The notes under the pieces were generated by a model that had not been told where the DNA came from, did not search any database, and worked only from the letters and a program-made list of their open reading frames with translations. A stretch of DNA of 64,000 bases from Cystobasidium ongulense (Eukaryota > Basidiomycota > Cystobasidiomycetes > Cystobasidiales > Cystobasidiaceae), in assembly GCA_022835595.1 (NCBI GenBank), contig BQUP01000003.1, forward strand, positions 1,412,975-1,476,974. The letters are read 5' to 3'. Below, in pieces: positions 1-11,444 of the stretch; position 1 is the stretch's first letter; every line of letters begins with the position of its first letter. The translations under genes and the position numbers were made by a program.

Positions 1-266
1 TACAGCTGCATGAGTGAGCAGTCTCGTCTGTGTCTGTCAGCATGTGCACTAACTTCTCGCTTGCTTTCTTATCGTCACGTGCAGGTAGAAGCAAGTAGAA
101 CGAGGAGATGCCAGACTTCAATACAAGCAAGCATCGACAAGGGGTGTTGAGCTAGGCATCACCGGTCACCAATTCAAAGCCCTTCACATACCCTCGTGCG
201 CGTGTTACAGTCTACCAAGAACGGGTAACGTCTACAACGGCTGCAAAGGCCCGACTTGCATTACAA
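1..266. other. Left-edge spacer, no gene seen
   Basis: This stretch lies downstream of the coatomer epsilon stop codon. I see no open frame resembling a protein and no RNA gene. It probably holds the 3' untranslated region of the minus-strand gene and part of a spacer. Confidence 0.5.
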
Positions 267-1437
267 CTACGCAGAAGCCGAGACCGAGAACCTGCCAGCG
301 GCCTCGTCAAACAGAGCTTCCTTAGCAGCCAGATCCTCCAGCAGAGGATGACTTGGCGCGACAGAGCGGAGGGTACTGCAAAAGACAGTGTCGAGGTCAG
401 CTCGTTCGATTATTGACAGGTATACACGACTTACTCCATATACTGCGTATGCACAGTGGCCGGTTTTCCCGAGAGCAGTGCTAATGCTGCAGAGTTGGCG
501 AGTGATGTAGCGTGGTTTGGGTCCTATACGCCTCAGTCTGTCAGTCTTGTGCGATCTCGTAGGTTGATCTAAGAGATTCCCTTACCGTCTGAAGAGCTTC
601 CGCCAATGGAGCTTCCGCCTCAGGCCATCTATGCATAGCAGCCTGAGCGACTGCTTTTCCGTTCGATATAACAGGGTTATTCGCGGATGGCAACTGTGAC
701 ATTTCATCGTAGCAGTAGAATGCAGTTTGATAGCCGCCGTCATCTTCGCCGCCTTGTTTCAATCCAATCCACGCTTCGCATAGTTGGATGATGAGGGAAT
801 CTTCTGCCCATATCTTGGCTGTGCTGTATGCTTGCTTTGCGAGGTCTAGACGGTCTATCGAGAGGTATAGCTGGATTAATAGGGCGACGCTGGAATTGGC
901 AATGGCAAGATTCAGATGCGACGCGTGCGGTACAATAACATATGCACGCTACCCACCACTCCTGATCTTCTGCTTTGGCGCCTGCAGTGAGGACGTCGAT
1001 GGCTTGCTGTCTATAGTCCTCCTGGTTCGCAAGGACAGTTCCAGCAACCGCACGCGTCGTTCCATCCGCCTCTTCGCCCAGTTCTTCGAGCAGCTCGAAG
1101 GCTTCATCAGCAGCAGCACCACCGTCGTCTCCTGCTTGGACAGAGTCTACGAGCAGCTTTACTGCTTTCGCGGCAGAGCTGTCTATCGCGCTTGCTATGG
1201 ACGCAGCTTGGTCGAATTGCCCTAAGGCGATGTGGGAGCGGGCGGCATAGAGCTGGAGGGAGGGTGAGGCGTCGGATATGGATGAGATGGTGCTGATGCA
1301 GGCGGAGTAGGAGCCTGTGTCGTCGTTTGATGGTTGAGAGCGTGTTCAGCTGGATAGCGAGTGTTTCGCAATGCATGCCACTCACCCTGCGCAAACAGCT
1401 GGCGGGCGTGGAAGGCCGAGTCGCTCTCCAGGGACAT
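267..1437 (-). CDS. SEC28: Coatomer subunit epsilon (epsilon-COP)
   Basis: This is the epsilon subunit of the COPI coat, a TPR-like helical solenoid that stabilises alpha-COP on vesicles moving within the Golgi and back to the ER. The start MSLESDSAFHARQLFAQG is followed by an intron after the first base of a Gly codon. The next exon begins SYSACISTISSISD and runs through TPR-like helices (LYAARSHIALGQFDQAASIA, then KAVKLLVDSV). Toward the end the stretch NPVISNGKAVAQAAMHRWPEAE matches the family motif where a residue pair A-x-x-x-R-W-x-E-A-E is conserved, and the C-terminus reads HPLLEDLAAKEALFDEAA before the TAG at 267-269. Several small introns interrupt the gene. Its start lies 167 bases from the divergent ELP4 start, so the two probably share a promoter region. 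The family call is firm; internal exon edges are less so. Confidence 0.88.
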
Positions 1438-1604
1438 GGTGTATGGTATCAATGAGATGGAAGAGTGTGTAGGAGTAGTAGAGTGGGATAGAGGACGAGC
1501 TGTCAGTGTGATAAGTGGTCGATCATCTTCGGTATATCTTCTACATCTACAATTGAAATGGAAGCAGGCAGCTCTTCTCTCCTCTACACGATACAGATAG
1601 GACA

Positions 1605-3221
1605 ATGACCTCCTTCAAGAAGCGTGTGCCTGCCTCGTCAACCAGCCAGTCGCCAGGCACGCGCGTGAGTGCATACAACGGCTCGCTCCTGCTGTCCACA
1701 GGCGTAGCAAGTGTCGACGATGTGCTCGGTGGGGGATGCCCTGTAGGATCCATTCTGCTCGTCGAAGAGGACCAAGATACAGGCTATGCGAAGCTCCTCC
1801 TCAAGTACTGGATAGCCCAGGGTCTATGCTGTCCGTCCCAGCAGGTCCTGCTCGCAAGCAGCGCTCTTGACCAAGCGCCAGGTGAAATTATATCAAAGCT
1901 CCCTTACTCTGACGATGCTCCTGCTGCTGCTACTGCTTCACCACACGCAAGCACAAGCGGGACATCTGCACCGCACACCGACGACGAAGACGAGAACCTC
2001 CCTCCTGCATCCCGTGGGAGCATGAAGATCGCTTTCAGATACGAAGGCATGAAGAAGTTTGAAACTTCGGTCAGGTCTACTTCCTCTGTTGGAGATGCCT
2101 CGGCTCCAGTCTACTGCTCAGTCTATGATCTCACAAAGACGCTCCATTTGAGCGAGTCGGCGCGGAGTCGTATATCCACTCTCGACATTGAAGAGCAAGC
2201 AGATCCATATACCACTGCCCTGGAAGCCACACGGAAGAGTCTTTCAGAAGCCTCAAGCCAACAGTAAGCTTCTCACAATACTGTCTCGACAGAATGGCAG
2301 GAGGCTGACTTTGATCTTCCAGATCGGCAGCACGTATCGCCATCCAATCAATAGGATCACCAGCGTGGGGCGATTTCGACTCTACTGTCAGTAATACATA
2401 CTCTGTCTAAGTAGTTCGAGCTAAGACTCCGTATTACAGGCATTATACAGATTCCTTCTGTCTCTGCGGACGATGTTGAGGCAGCAAGGCACGAATGCAG
2501 CGGCGATGGTCACCCTACCTGGCTATCTGATACGCCGGCTAAAAGACGGAGCTGCTACTCTGCGGCGCTTAGAGTGGCTGTGTGACAGTGTTATAGAGCT
2601 TGAGAGCTTTGCATGTGGGTTTAGTCTTTCCACTTACATATAAAACCATCTGTCTTAGCTGATTGTTTTTTTTTTCTTTTAGGTTCCCTCGCTTTACAAA
2701 GTATCTTCCCTGCTTATTCAGGTTTCCTTCATATCCATCGTTTGCCCACTCCAAACTCCCTCCTACCACCTTCTGCTAAGCTTTCTGTATTGCGAGGTTT
2801 AGCTCCAGGATCAAATTCAACAAGTTCAGGAGCAGGCGGAATGGACAATAATTTAGGATTCAAGCTTAAAAGACGGCGCGGGCTCGTGGTTGAAACGCTG
2901 CATCTGGATGAAGGTGGTGGTACGAGTGAAAGGAGGACAACACCGTCTGAAACTCAGGTGGAAATAAATAAGACACCGCAAATAACAGGGGAATCGCATT
3001 CACATGTATCAGGACAACATTCGCATACTCCACTTCAAGTCGAGACGGAGGCTAAAGAGAAACCTGCAAAGAAAAAGCTTGAAAGAAGGAAAATCAGATT
3101 CGATGATGATCCGAATGAGAACCCCAGCGGTATACTCGGAGTGAAAACATCACCAGCTCCTGCAGCTAACAAATTCAAATCAAGTTTACGGACGGATAAG
3201 CCCGAGCTGTATGATTTCTAG
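1605..3221 (+). CDS. ELP4: Elongator complex protein 4
   Basis: This is Elp4 (PAXNEB family), one of the three RecA-like subunits of the Elongator accessory ring, which supports wobble-uridine modification of tRNA. The N-terminal core contains GVASVDDVLGGGCPVGSILL and EEDQDTGYAKLLLKYW, where a degenerate Walker A-like loop sits, as is normal in Elp4. A middle exon carries MKIAFRYEGMKKFE and YDLTKTL; a later exon carries RIAIQSIGSPAWG, spliced from a donor near 2264; the C-terminal exon gives GLAPGSNSTSSG and then NNLGFKLKRRRGLVVETLHL, the family's C-terminal signature. The last part is a charged, probably disordered tail ending KPELYDF. At least three introns are needed. It is convergent with the downstream glutathione transferase. 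Confidence 0.9.
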
Positions 3222-3415
3222 CTGTTCAGAAAAAATTATGCTGGATGCCGTGCAATAAAGGTCGTATTCTTTTAGTATCTTCTAATACTATTGTTCATCA
3301 AGAGTATACTCCTAATGCTATTGTTCATCAAAAGAGTATACTCTTTCGATGATTTAATTTGAATGTATCTAATAGCATCAAATGAGTATACTTGAGAGCA
3401 CGATCAACGAGCAAT
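3222..3415. other. Convergent 3' spacer with repeats
   Basis: This spacer lies between two convergent genes. It contains the short tandem repeat listed separately and is A/T rich, as expected for 3' ends. Confidence 0.5.
3282..3392. repeat. Three-copy short tandem repeat carrying a GAGTATACTC palindrome
   Basis: Two near-identical units of about 30 bases lie at 3282-3310 and 3312-3342. Both start CTAAT, contain CTATTGTTCATCA and end in AGAGTATACT. A third, shorter unit at 3369-3392 keeps CTAAT, ATCA and GAGTATACT. Each copy carries all or part of the palindrome GAGTATACTC. The repeat sits in the spacer between the 3' ends of ELP4 and the glutathione transferase gene. Confidence 0.75.
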
Positions 3416-4276
3416 CTACGGAGTTAGAGCATCGATAGTATAACTATCTTCACCTCTCTTAACAGCGCGCTGCCATCCCTCTCTCTTCCTGAGACGTCTA
3501 ATCCAATCTTTTATATTCGGATATTCGTCATTTTCCCATTTCGCACCTAATCCCCTGGCTAGGACGAATTGTGCTGAAAATGCGACCATGATATCGGCTA
3601 GTGTTATATCGTTGCCATGGAGATAACCTGATTCGTTACTTTTCAATGCTTCTTCGAGGTACTTTAGATCGTTCTTCACGTTGACACTTAGCTTCTCTTC
3701 GTAGGCTGGTAGGTATTCTTTGGCCTCTTCTGGTAAATGCCAGCGGGCATATGTAATTGGCTATCGAAAGCGTGTGCGAGGAGGTGGGTGTGAGAAGCAT
3801 GCGTGAGTCATTGCTGCTTGATTGTGATGGGTTTCGGGCTGTCCCTCTACTCACAATCGCATGGGTCATCAGGGTAGCTTCAGCCCAGGACATCCAACTT
3901 CGGGCAAGAGCAGCTTCGACTTGAGAGCCACCACCAAAATACTGATCCCTTTGCTGCGAAGTAGCAGCTTCAGAGACTATATAGTCGCATATAGCGCTGG
4001 ATTCGATTAAGGTCGTCTTTCCATCTTGAATGACCAACATTGGCGCCTTGCCCATGCCGTTTTGAGCCTTGAAATTGTCAGGAGCTCTCTTGCCGCCCTC
4101 TCTTTTGCCGTATACTAAATCATAGGGTAGACCTAGCTCTTCCAACAGCCATACACAGCGGAAACTGCGAGAGTCCTGGTTGATTTCCCAACGAGGCGCA
4201 ACTGATTAGCAGTCGCGAAGCACGCGTTCGGAAAGGAAAGTCTCACCTGAAGGTGCCAGATCTGCAGTGGAGCCAT
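3416..4276 (-). CDS. Glutathione S-transferase, GTT1-like
   Basis: This is a cytosolic-fold glutathione transferase. Exon 1 encodes MAPLQIWHLQ and splices to DSRSFRCVWLLEELGLPYDL, which matches the fungal Gtt1 N-terminus (a W-L-x-x-S-R-x-x-R signature). The thioredoxin-like half continues GKAPMLVIQDG, then TLIESSAICDYI, where E-S is the usual glutathione-contact pair. The all-helical C-terminal half includes GYLHGNDITLADIMVAF, the conserved N-capping box and hydrophobic staple region with an Asp in D-I-T-L-A-D. A second intron interrupts the gene near 3760-3855. The likely role is detoxification or peroxide handling. The start is supported by a short exon with a clean GTGAG donor. Confidence 0.85.
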
Positions 4277-4521
4277 GCTGCGATACTAAACTGGAGCGCA
4301 AGATTCAAACAAGGTCACGAGTTAGTTGGAAAGAGCTGTCGTGGTCTCTAAATGAGTGAACCGCATGTGGAGCTCCGCGCAAAATAGCGATCGACGGACA
4401 GCCGGCAGGTCGCATTCGGAAGAAGAGTAGTAAAACTGTTGCAGCAGTACCAGTGCAATCTATAACATAACCATGAAGACTTTGCAATCTATATAACAAG
4501 GTGTCCTAATGACGAGCTCAA

Positions 4522-6175
4522 TTAATGCTTCAAGCCTATGCCGGGTCTGCCATGATATCTTGCTGCATGCAAAAGAAGCGCAATAGTGCCTTCTTCTATA
4601 GCGTCCTTGAATCCGAAAAGGAGCGCTTGGGCCAATACCGCCTTGAAGATATGCGCTTGCATACCCTATTGGATAATACAATCGAGCATTAGTCAAGGTC
4701 GCATTGAGCAGAGAAAGGCTAAACTCGACGGACCTGATACAATCCCTTGAAGCCCTTCTCCTTGTAGATCTTGCCGAGGATAGCAAGGGCACTTGTGGGC
4801 TTCTTCGCTTTTTCAACTGTGTACCCTTCCACTGCGTCCGCACCCTCCTCCTTCTCAGCCTCTTTGAATTTGGCCTGTAAGCGGACTTTCGCCAGGATGT
4901 AGGGGAAGGTAATCTGACGGGAAAAGATGGGTTTCAGCGCTGCTCAATGCGAAATCTAGTGTATGACTTCCTTACAATTGTGGCAATCGTCTTGGACAAT
5001 GCACCGAGAATGAATGCCTTTCGAGGAGTCATTTTGCTGTCTCCCAGAACAAACGGCTTGAGCCTTTCGAAGGAGCCATACGTGAGAGCTGGGTTCTGCA
5101 ATCACCATATTGTCAGATTACTTAGCGGTAGCAGGCAGTCTAAGTCATATACTTACCACAGTCAAGACCAAACTAGCTTTAAGACCAGTCCACAATCCAG
5201 CGACGCCTTCTTCCCTGATAATTTCCATGGTCGTGGCGAGGAGGGATTGGGACTTGTCATCTAGCTGCTGCCGTGTTGCGACGACAGATACTGGAATAGT
5301 AAAGACTTGTCCTAGTGCGCCAGCTAGTGCACCCAAGACAAGCTCGGCGCTGTTGTATACGAATCGAGGTTACCATTATCAGTACACGGACACACTATTG
5401 CCTGCTTGGAACGTGGGACCTACGCAGTGCTGAGAGTGACTGCAGAAGCGACGACGCCTGGGAAGAGTCGTTGAACGTAGGCGCCTCGGACGACTGTATA
5501 CCAGTAGAAGTATGCACTGCAGTCAACACACAATACTTGTCAGCTCGAAAAGCTACCTCCTGGACGGGCCATGTATTAGCCGATCAAGCGTGGCATACAA
5601 TTGCATGGAAAAGGTGTTGAGCATGGAAGCGGCTGTGGGAGGGACAGAGAGATTAGACGGGGTCGCTTAGACGGCGCAATTTGTTCACTCACAGTATCCC
5701 CTATAGAAGCCAGCGACGCCCTGGGATTTGACAACCATTTCAGTACCCTTGCTCTACCTCCTCCGCCTGGAGCTCCAGGAAGCCTTGAACAGATAACCAA
5801 ACTCACGCCATCTCGCCAGACATGGCGTATCACATCCCTCACTCTGACCTTTTGCACAGCTGAGAGCTTGCGAGGTGCTCCATTGCGCTTGACTTGGGGG
5901 CTGGGAAGCTCTCTTGCATCATGCAGCTTCTTTGCGTCGCTCTCCGCTTGCACGCGGGTCTTTACGCTGAGACGACACAGAGGTCAGTCCATGGCTTGGT
6001 AATGGCTGCCAGACTAGACCTACGTGTCCAGAGGGTATCTGCAATGCACGCTTCAGCTTGCTTCCCATAATCACCGCCCTCTCCGTCCATCCACTCACAC
6101 AATCGAGTTGGCAATCACGCCTCCCAGAGCTCCGGCGACGGCAGACCCAAACGGCGAGAGCTGAGGCGTGGACAT
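4522..6175 (-). CDS. ANT1: Peroxisomal adenine nucleotide carrier (PMP47/Ant1 type)
   Basis: This is a six-helix member of the mitochondrial carrier family, of the subgroup in the peroxisomal membrane that swaps ATP for AMP to feed fatty-acid activation. The N-terminus MSTPQLSPFGSAVAGALGG leads to the first carrier signature, YPLDTVKTRVQAE, assembled across two introns (5990-6110 region). The second repeat has GQVFTIPVSVVATRQQ. Helix 4 begins NPALTYGSFERLK, which is typical of the PMP34/PMP47/Ant1 branch. The third repeat shows a further signature and ends KGFKGLYQGMQAHIFKAVLAQALLFGF. The C-terminus is RPGIGLKH. At least five short introns are required. The family is sure; the exact substrate is inferred from the subgroup motif. 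Confidence 0.82.
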
Positions 6176-6512
6176 TGTGGTCGTTTGCGTCTTATATCCC
6201 TGTCAATGACCTCTTGCTATCCCGGCAACGTGATACGTTGGAAGCAAGAAGAATTGCAACTCGCTTTTATCGCCTCGGCCAGCTGCTTTGAAAACGCCGG
6301 TCCGCCGGATCCTCGGCAAAAGAAATGACACTTCTTGTCGGATAAGAGAATCAAGCAGGAACATGAAGGGTCAGTACAGCTTCAGCGATGTGTCATTGAA
6401 TCCATCCAATGCAGGTCTGGCCAGGCCGAAGCTTGTCTATCGAGGTGTGTCGATACAACGACGATACTGAGCCACATCAATCTATTCCCCATGCGACAAG
6501 GCCGCCAGCAGT
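6176..6512. other. Spacer between two minus-strand genes
   Basis: These 337 bases separate the start of the carrier gene from the stop of the TFIIIC subunit gene. I see no open frame with family resemblance and no RNA gene. It should hold the carrier promoter. Confidence 0.45.
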
Positions 6513-9500
6513 CTACAAGCTCAAATACCTGTCAACCACCTGCCTCGCTAGATCAGGTGCACCTCTGGTATAGTAAATGCTCGACAGGTTATATGCCGCC
6601 TCGCGGCTGAGATCAAGCTGCTGCTGCATGGTCGTTTCCGCACCGTCCATCTTCTCCATCTCACCTGTCGTCTTTTGCTCAGCCGCCATCTCGAGGACCT
6701 TTTCGTAGTGCTTGACTGCTAGGTCCACTATGCCTGTCATGTGAATGCAAGCTATTGTTAGTCTCCCATACCGAGTTTTACGGACTACAGCGAGTCGAGC
6801 CTCCACTCACCAAGCTGATGGAACACTCTCGCCACGTTATATTGCACCTCTTGCTGATTTTCGGCTTGCTTGCGGTACCCATCCAAGAACGCTACTGCTT
6901 GAGCGAGCTGATAATGTCTGTTATCGGTCTGCCTCTGCATAGCTCGATGGGTATACGCCAAGGCCAGCGATAAGCAAACGAGAGGATCATTCGGGTAGAG
7001 ATCGTACGCCCTCAGATAATAGACTGGATGCAACCTGAAAGTTAGAGACTTGTCATGGCAACATTGATGGACTTGGGAACTCACCAATAGCCGACTGATA
7101 ACTCTTGCCGCATGCCATAATGTGCCCGTAGAGCATCAAAAAGTGTGGATTCACTTTGGTAGGCTTGAAATCTGTTCCATTCATTTGGATGGCCGAAGTA
7201 TCTGCTTCATCACCAGAGTCATCTTTATCGTCGGCAGCACCTGCTGCCTTCGGTAGAGTTGTATGATCGATAATTTTAATTCTGAAGGCGGGTACTGAGG
7301 GTTCAACGGAATCCTTGCGCAAAATTAGCTGAAGACACTCACATTCTCAGCAGGTATTTCTGCAGATTGTTGTTCAAGAACGCATCTAGTGCAAGAATGC
7401 CAGAATGGCAAACTGCGTGAAGGAGCCTAAGAGGTTCACTTTCCATCTTACGCAAGGTTATCACCTTGCGTAGGTCTTCCAACGCCCCATCGTAGTCTTC
7501 ACAGTACAGAGCACAAGCTTATGATTGATACAATGTCAGTTTCATACCGTAAAGTTTCAACTAACAGAGAGCACTTACTGACCAGGCCGAATATTAGGAA
7601 CTGATTTCGTGGACCATCTTGTCTCATCATACTTGAAGTGAGCATATGTCTAAGAACTTCCTGAGCTTCTTCTCTGTCGTCTATGCGTGTAAGCATCATA
7701 GCATACTATATGATCGGACAAAGGGTAATGTAAGCCAGCTTATTCTAGCTTCGAGCAGGATTCGGAACTCACTCGAACAGCCAATAAAGCCCAATCATCG
7801 AAGCTGACTCCTCGATATGCGTTTTGTTCAAAGTTCATATCGAATTCTTCGAAACTTCCAACCTCATCGTCATGCAGGGAAGCTTGCAATCGTTCAGCTA
7901 TACCAGCAGCTTGTTCATCTACATTCTCTTCCTCCTCCTCTTGATTTTGTACACCTTTCTGTTTCCTTCTATAACCCTTTCTAGATCCGAAATACCTCTT
8001 TTTCCCATCAGATGGAAAGAGTGCTTTTGTAGTTCTAAAAATATCAAGCATATGAGAAGCTAAATCTATCCATTCGACTTGCAAATATTCTGGTATTGTG
8101 CGAGTCTCAGGATCCGTATCTTCTTCAATCTGTTTATCTACATCTTGTAATCTAAGCAAAGTATGATCAAAAGCTTCTTGAACAGCTCTTTCTTCATCTA
8201 TCCTTTCTTCTTGGGTCATCGTTCGTCTACGGACAGCGTTATCTAGTCTCTTTCGCGTTGCAGACTTTCGCTTCTTGCGAGTTTGTGAGAGGAGTATACC
8301 TCGACGGTCTTGGCCCTCGCCATCGCTGGCAGCGTATTCACTGCCAGAGTCGTCGCTATGCTCCGTCCCGGCACCTCTAACAGCTCGCCTCGTCGCAATA
8401 ACTATAGGGTAAGGTCGTGCCAAAAAGTCAGTATAGCACCCATCCTGGGACGTGCAGCGTACTTACCTTCATTGACTAAATCTAGCGCTTCCTCCCTCAT
8501 ATCCAACCTCTCATAGATCTCAGCCAGAGCTAACCGAGAATCGAGATCATCAGGCACATTTTGTATAACTAGGAGAAAAAAGGAAAAGTCCTATTGCGTC
8601 AGTTGATCTGACATATGGTGACGGAGCTCAGAGTACACAGCTTACCAGCTTGATAGCTCTCAACTGCTTCTTGTAATTGGTCCAAATTCCGTTGACATTG
8701 TGCAATCTTTACCCAAACGGCAGCGACATTTGTCTGCACAGCTTGGACTCGTCAGTCGACGTGGCAGCGTTTCGAAAGAGTATGTAGTCTTACCTCTTCG
8801 TTCTCTGCCATCTCCTTGTACACATCACATGCTCCTTCCCACAAGCTCTTTTCGAAATAAGCATCTGCAATTTCACCATATACATCCGGAATATCGACGA
8901 TATCTTGCTGTCTAATGATGTCAAAGTGAATCTATGTACGAGAAATTGAGATGTTCAGCCAGAATGATCACAGAATGAAAAGATGCGGCGAAAAATTCGA
9001 CATACTTTGGCCTCATCGATTCGCCCTTCGTAAAGCCTCGCAAGACCAAGTCGCAACCTCAATCCTGTATCGAGTTGATGGACCGGAGCTTCTTCGCACC
9101 ATCTCTGAGGATGATTCTGCCATCCTTCACGCCATTTACGTTCAAGGTCATATTCTCTATCATCACCAAAGCTATTCCAACTTGCACCTTCTTGTATTCT
9201 ACCCTGGAGCCATCTCACACCTTCCAAGATGACTTTTGCAGCTTCTTTATATCGTTTTAATGATCTGAGGAAATCGGCCAAAAGTTCAAAATCGACAGTT
9301 GACCAGCCTTGGAGCTCATCTGCGTAGGGTGATGGAATGGGATATAGAGCTCTGAAATGATCATATGCAGCCTGGTATAGCTGGACTGCTTTTGAGACTT
9401 CATTCAACTCGTAATATAGAGGTCCAAGTTCTCGCAATATGGATGGATTATGAGGTTGCAATTTGAGTAATTTCGCAAACCACGTGCTCGCTTGACGCGT

Positions 9501-10731
9501 TTTACCAGTTTCACGCAGGAGTGAAGCTCTATCCCAAATAGCTTCAACATCGTTTCTATCCGATCGAATAGCTTCTCCGAAACAGTAAGCAGCTTGTTCT
9601 AATAGACCTAATTCTCTACTTTGAGTTCCTAATTCTTTCCATGTTTCGGCTTTGCTTTTTGTTAAATGAGCAACTACAATACGTAATTGAATCGCTTTGT
9701 CCATGTTTCCTAATTCTTCTTGAATTGTGGAAAGTGTATACCAAGCAGCTTTAGTCGCAGGTTCTATACGAATGACTTCATTGAGGATATCGATAGCTTC
9801 TTTTTGCTTTCCCTGTACATAGGCTAGATTGGCGCTACCTAGCATATTGCGTACTTCCGGGGACGGTTCCATATCTCCAGCTGCCACTCTTCCACGCGCC
9901 TTCTTCCTTGACCGACCACCGGTAGCGCGTTCATGCAGGTCTAGGTCTTCAAGCTCTTGTTCCATGTTGCGATCCCATTCTTGACCAAGAAAACCGCGAC
10001 TTGTGGCAGTTGTGGGCGCACTTGATGCCGAAGTGTCGCGAATAGCACTGATGAGACGGCTGTGGGGAAAATGTGTTGACTTACTATTGATTACACGCCT
10101 ACAATATGAAGTGCAAAAGCGACCCTACCCTAACTCGTCCGGCTGTTGTGGCGATTGATGCAAAAGGCAGTGATTAGGTCAATGTGGATACAGTAGAACT
10201 TGAGAGCGCTGGACTCACATTGCGCTGGCTATGTGAGCCTAATGCAGATGCTCGAGCATGGTCAGTCTCCCCATCTGTGTCTGCATACATGGCAGAGCGA
10301 TTTGGGTCCATTCCAGGCGGCAGGGGAGGGAGTCGTTCTCCAGCCGACGAGGGATGCAGCGGTTGAGGCATTGGAGGCAGTTGCAATGGCAGAGGTCGTA
10401 TTGTCTCTTTTGCTTTCCCTTTGCCTTTATCGCGTGCTGGAATTCGAGAGGCGTCGCCTTCTTGATTGCTTTGCCCTTGGCCCTCCTCGGACGATGCATC
10501 GCTGTCGCTGGCTTCCTCGTCGCCGTCTTCTTCATCTTCATCCTCCTCATCCTCATCCTCCTCTTCATCGTCGTCGTCGCTACTCCCGCTGTCGCTGAGC
10601 AGTGGTATTCGCGTCGATGTCTTTGCTTCTTCGTGCTGCTGAAGGAGCGAGGGCACCTCTCGCACTCGCCCAGTCGACGAGGTGGATGGCCCAGCTACGC
10701 CAAAGAGCGCTGGATCGATGGCAAAGTCCAT
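6513..10731 (-). CDS. SFC4: TFIIIC TPR subunit (Tfc4/Sfc4/GTF3C3)
   Basis: This large TPR protein is the TFIIIC subunit that binds box A DNA indirectly and recruits TFIIIB for tRNA and 5S transcription. The start MDFAIDPALFGVAG is followed by a long acidic D/E run (around 10520-10600), as in yeast Tfc4. The next part has GFLGQEWDRN and ELEDLDLHERATG, the family's lead-in, then consecutive TPR units: NLAYVQGKQKEAIDILNEVI, AWYTLSTIQEELGNMDKAIQ and AAYCFGEAIRSDRNDVEAI. A basic, acidic-mixed linker with KKRKSATRKR occupies the middle (about 7740-8423). C-terminal TPRs include YNVARVFHQLGEWRLDSL and end ARQVVDRYLSL. At least ten introns are needed. It is the largest gene here and diverges from the F-box gene. 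Confidence 0.87.
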
Positions 10732-11444
10732 GACTGACGACGGGAAAGCTCAAGCATGGAACGGTGCAAGTGAGAGAGAGACCAAGTCATGAAATGCTAC
10801 AAGCAGTCAAGCCTGGACGACTTCCTCGATCATTGATAACGAGGATCCAGCAAGCTGTCTTGATGTGAAGCTGCAGGGTTATGGACAGTAAATGATGGCA
10901 AGTGCAATCAGGAAAGCTATAATCCTAGTCTCGTCTATGCTGTATAGAGCACTCTATCGACTTTTATTTGGCTGCTGATCACGTGTTCCGTACTTTGTAG
11001 ATGGACGACATAGAATGTAGAGATGGATGGGAAATGTCGCAGTTGATGATGATCCATTGTTGTTGGCTTACAAGTGCCTCCAATTGGAACCTTGATGCTT
11101 ATCACCTTGATTATCTCAAGTGGTCGTCGAGAGAGCTTCTTTCTTCTCTCTTCAATCACTCGGTCCATCGATGATGGACTAATCCAGCCATCCGCGACTG
11201 GGAGCAAGAGCAAGAGCAAGAGCAGGAGCAGGAGACCAGTGGAATAGCGCATTGCATGGCTACACCCAAATGCGGTCACCCTGTCTGTGTGATAGACAGC
11301 GTCCACTCGCTGTCTGAGCTTGTTGAGGAATAGCTGACACCTGTCACACGGTGTTGGACGACGAGCAGGAAGGCCAGGAAGGGAATACACACACACGGAA
11401 CAAGCATAGCACACCTTGTCTTGCATTCAATGCACTCACTCGCC
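10732..11444. other. Divergent promoter region, SFC4 and F-box gene
   Basis: This 713-base spacer lies between two genes transcribed away from each other. Apart from the purine-rich short repeat at 11201-11234 I see no gene. Open frames here lack coding character. Confidence 0.45.
11201..11234. repeat. GCAAGA/GCAGGA hexanucleotide repeat
   Basis: About five imperfect six-base units (GCAAGA then GCAGGA) lie in tandem in the spacer upstream of the F-box gene. It is a simple repeat with no sign of coding. Confidence 0.7.

Noticed and set aside
788-1225. Plus-strand open frame of 145 codons
   Set aside because: It lies opposite the coatomer epsilon coding exon and has no recognisable family blocks, so I treat it as a shadow.
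10258-10737. Plus-strand open frame of 159 codons over the TFIIIC gene start
   Set aside because: It is antisense to the acidic run at the N-terminus of the TFIIIC subunit, and the hydrophobic residues come from the reverse complement of D/E codons.
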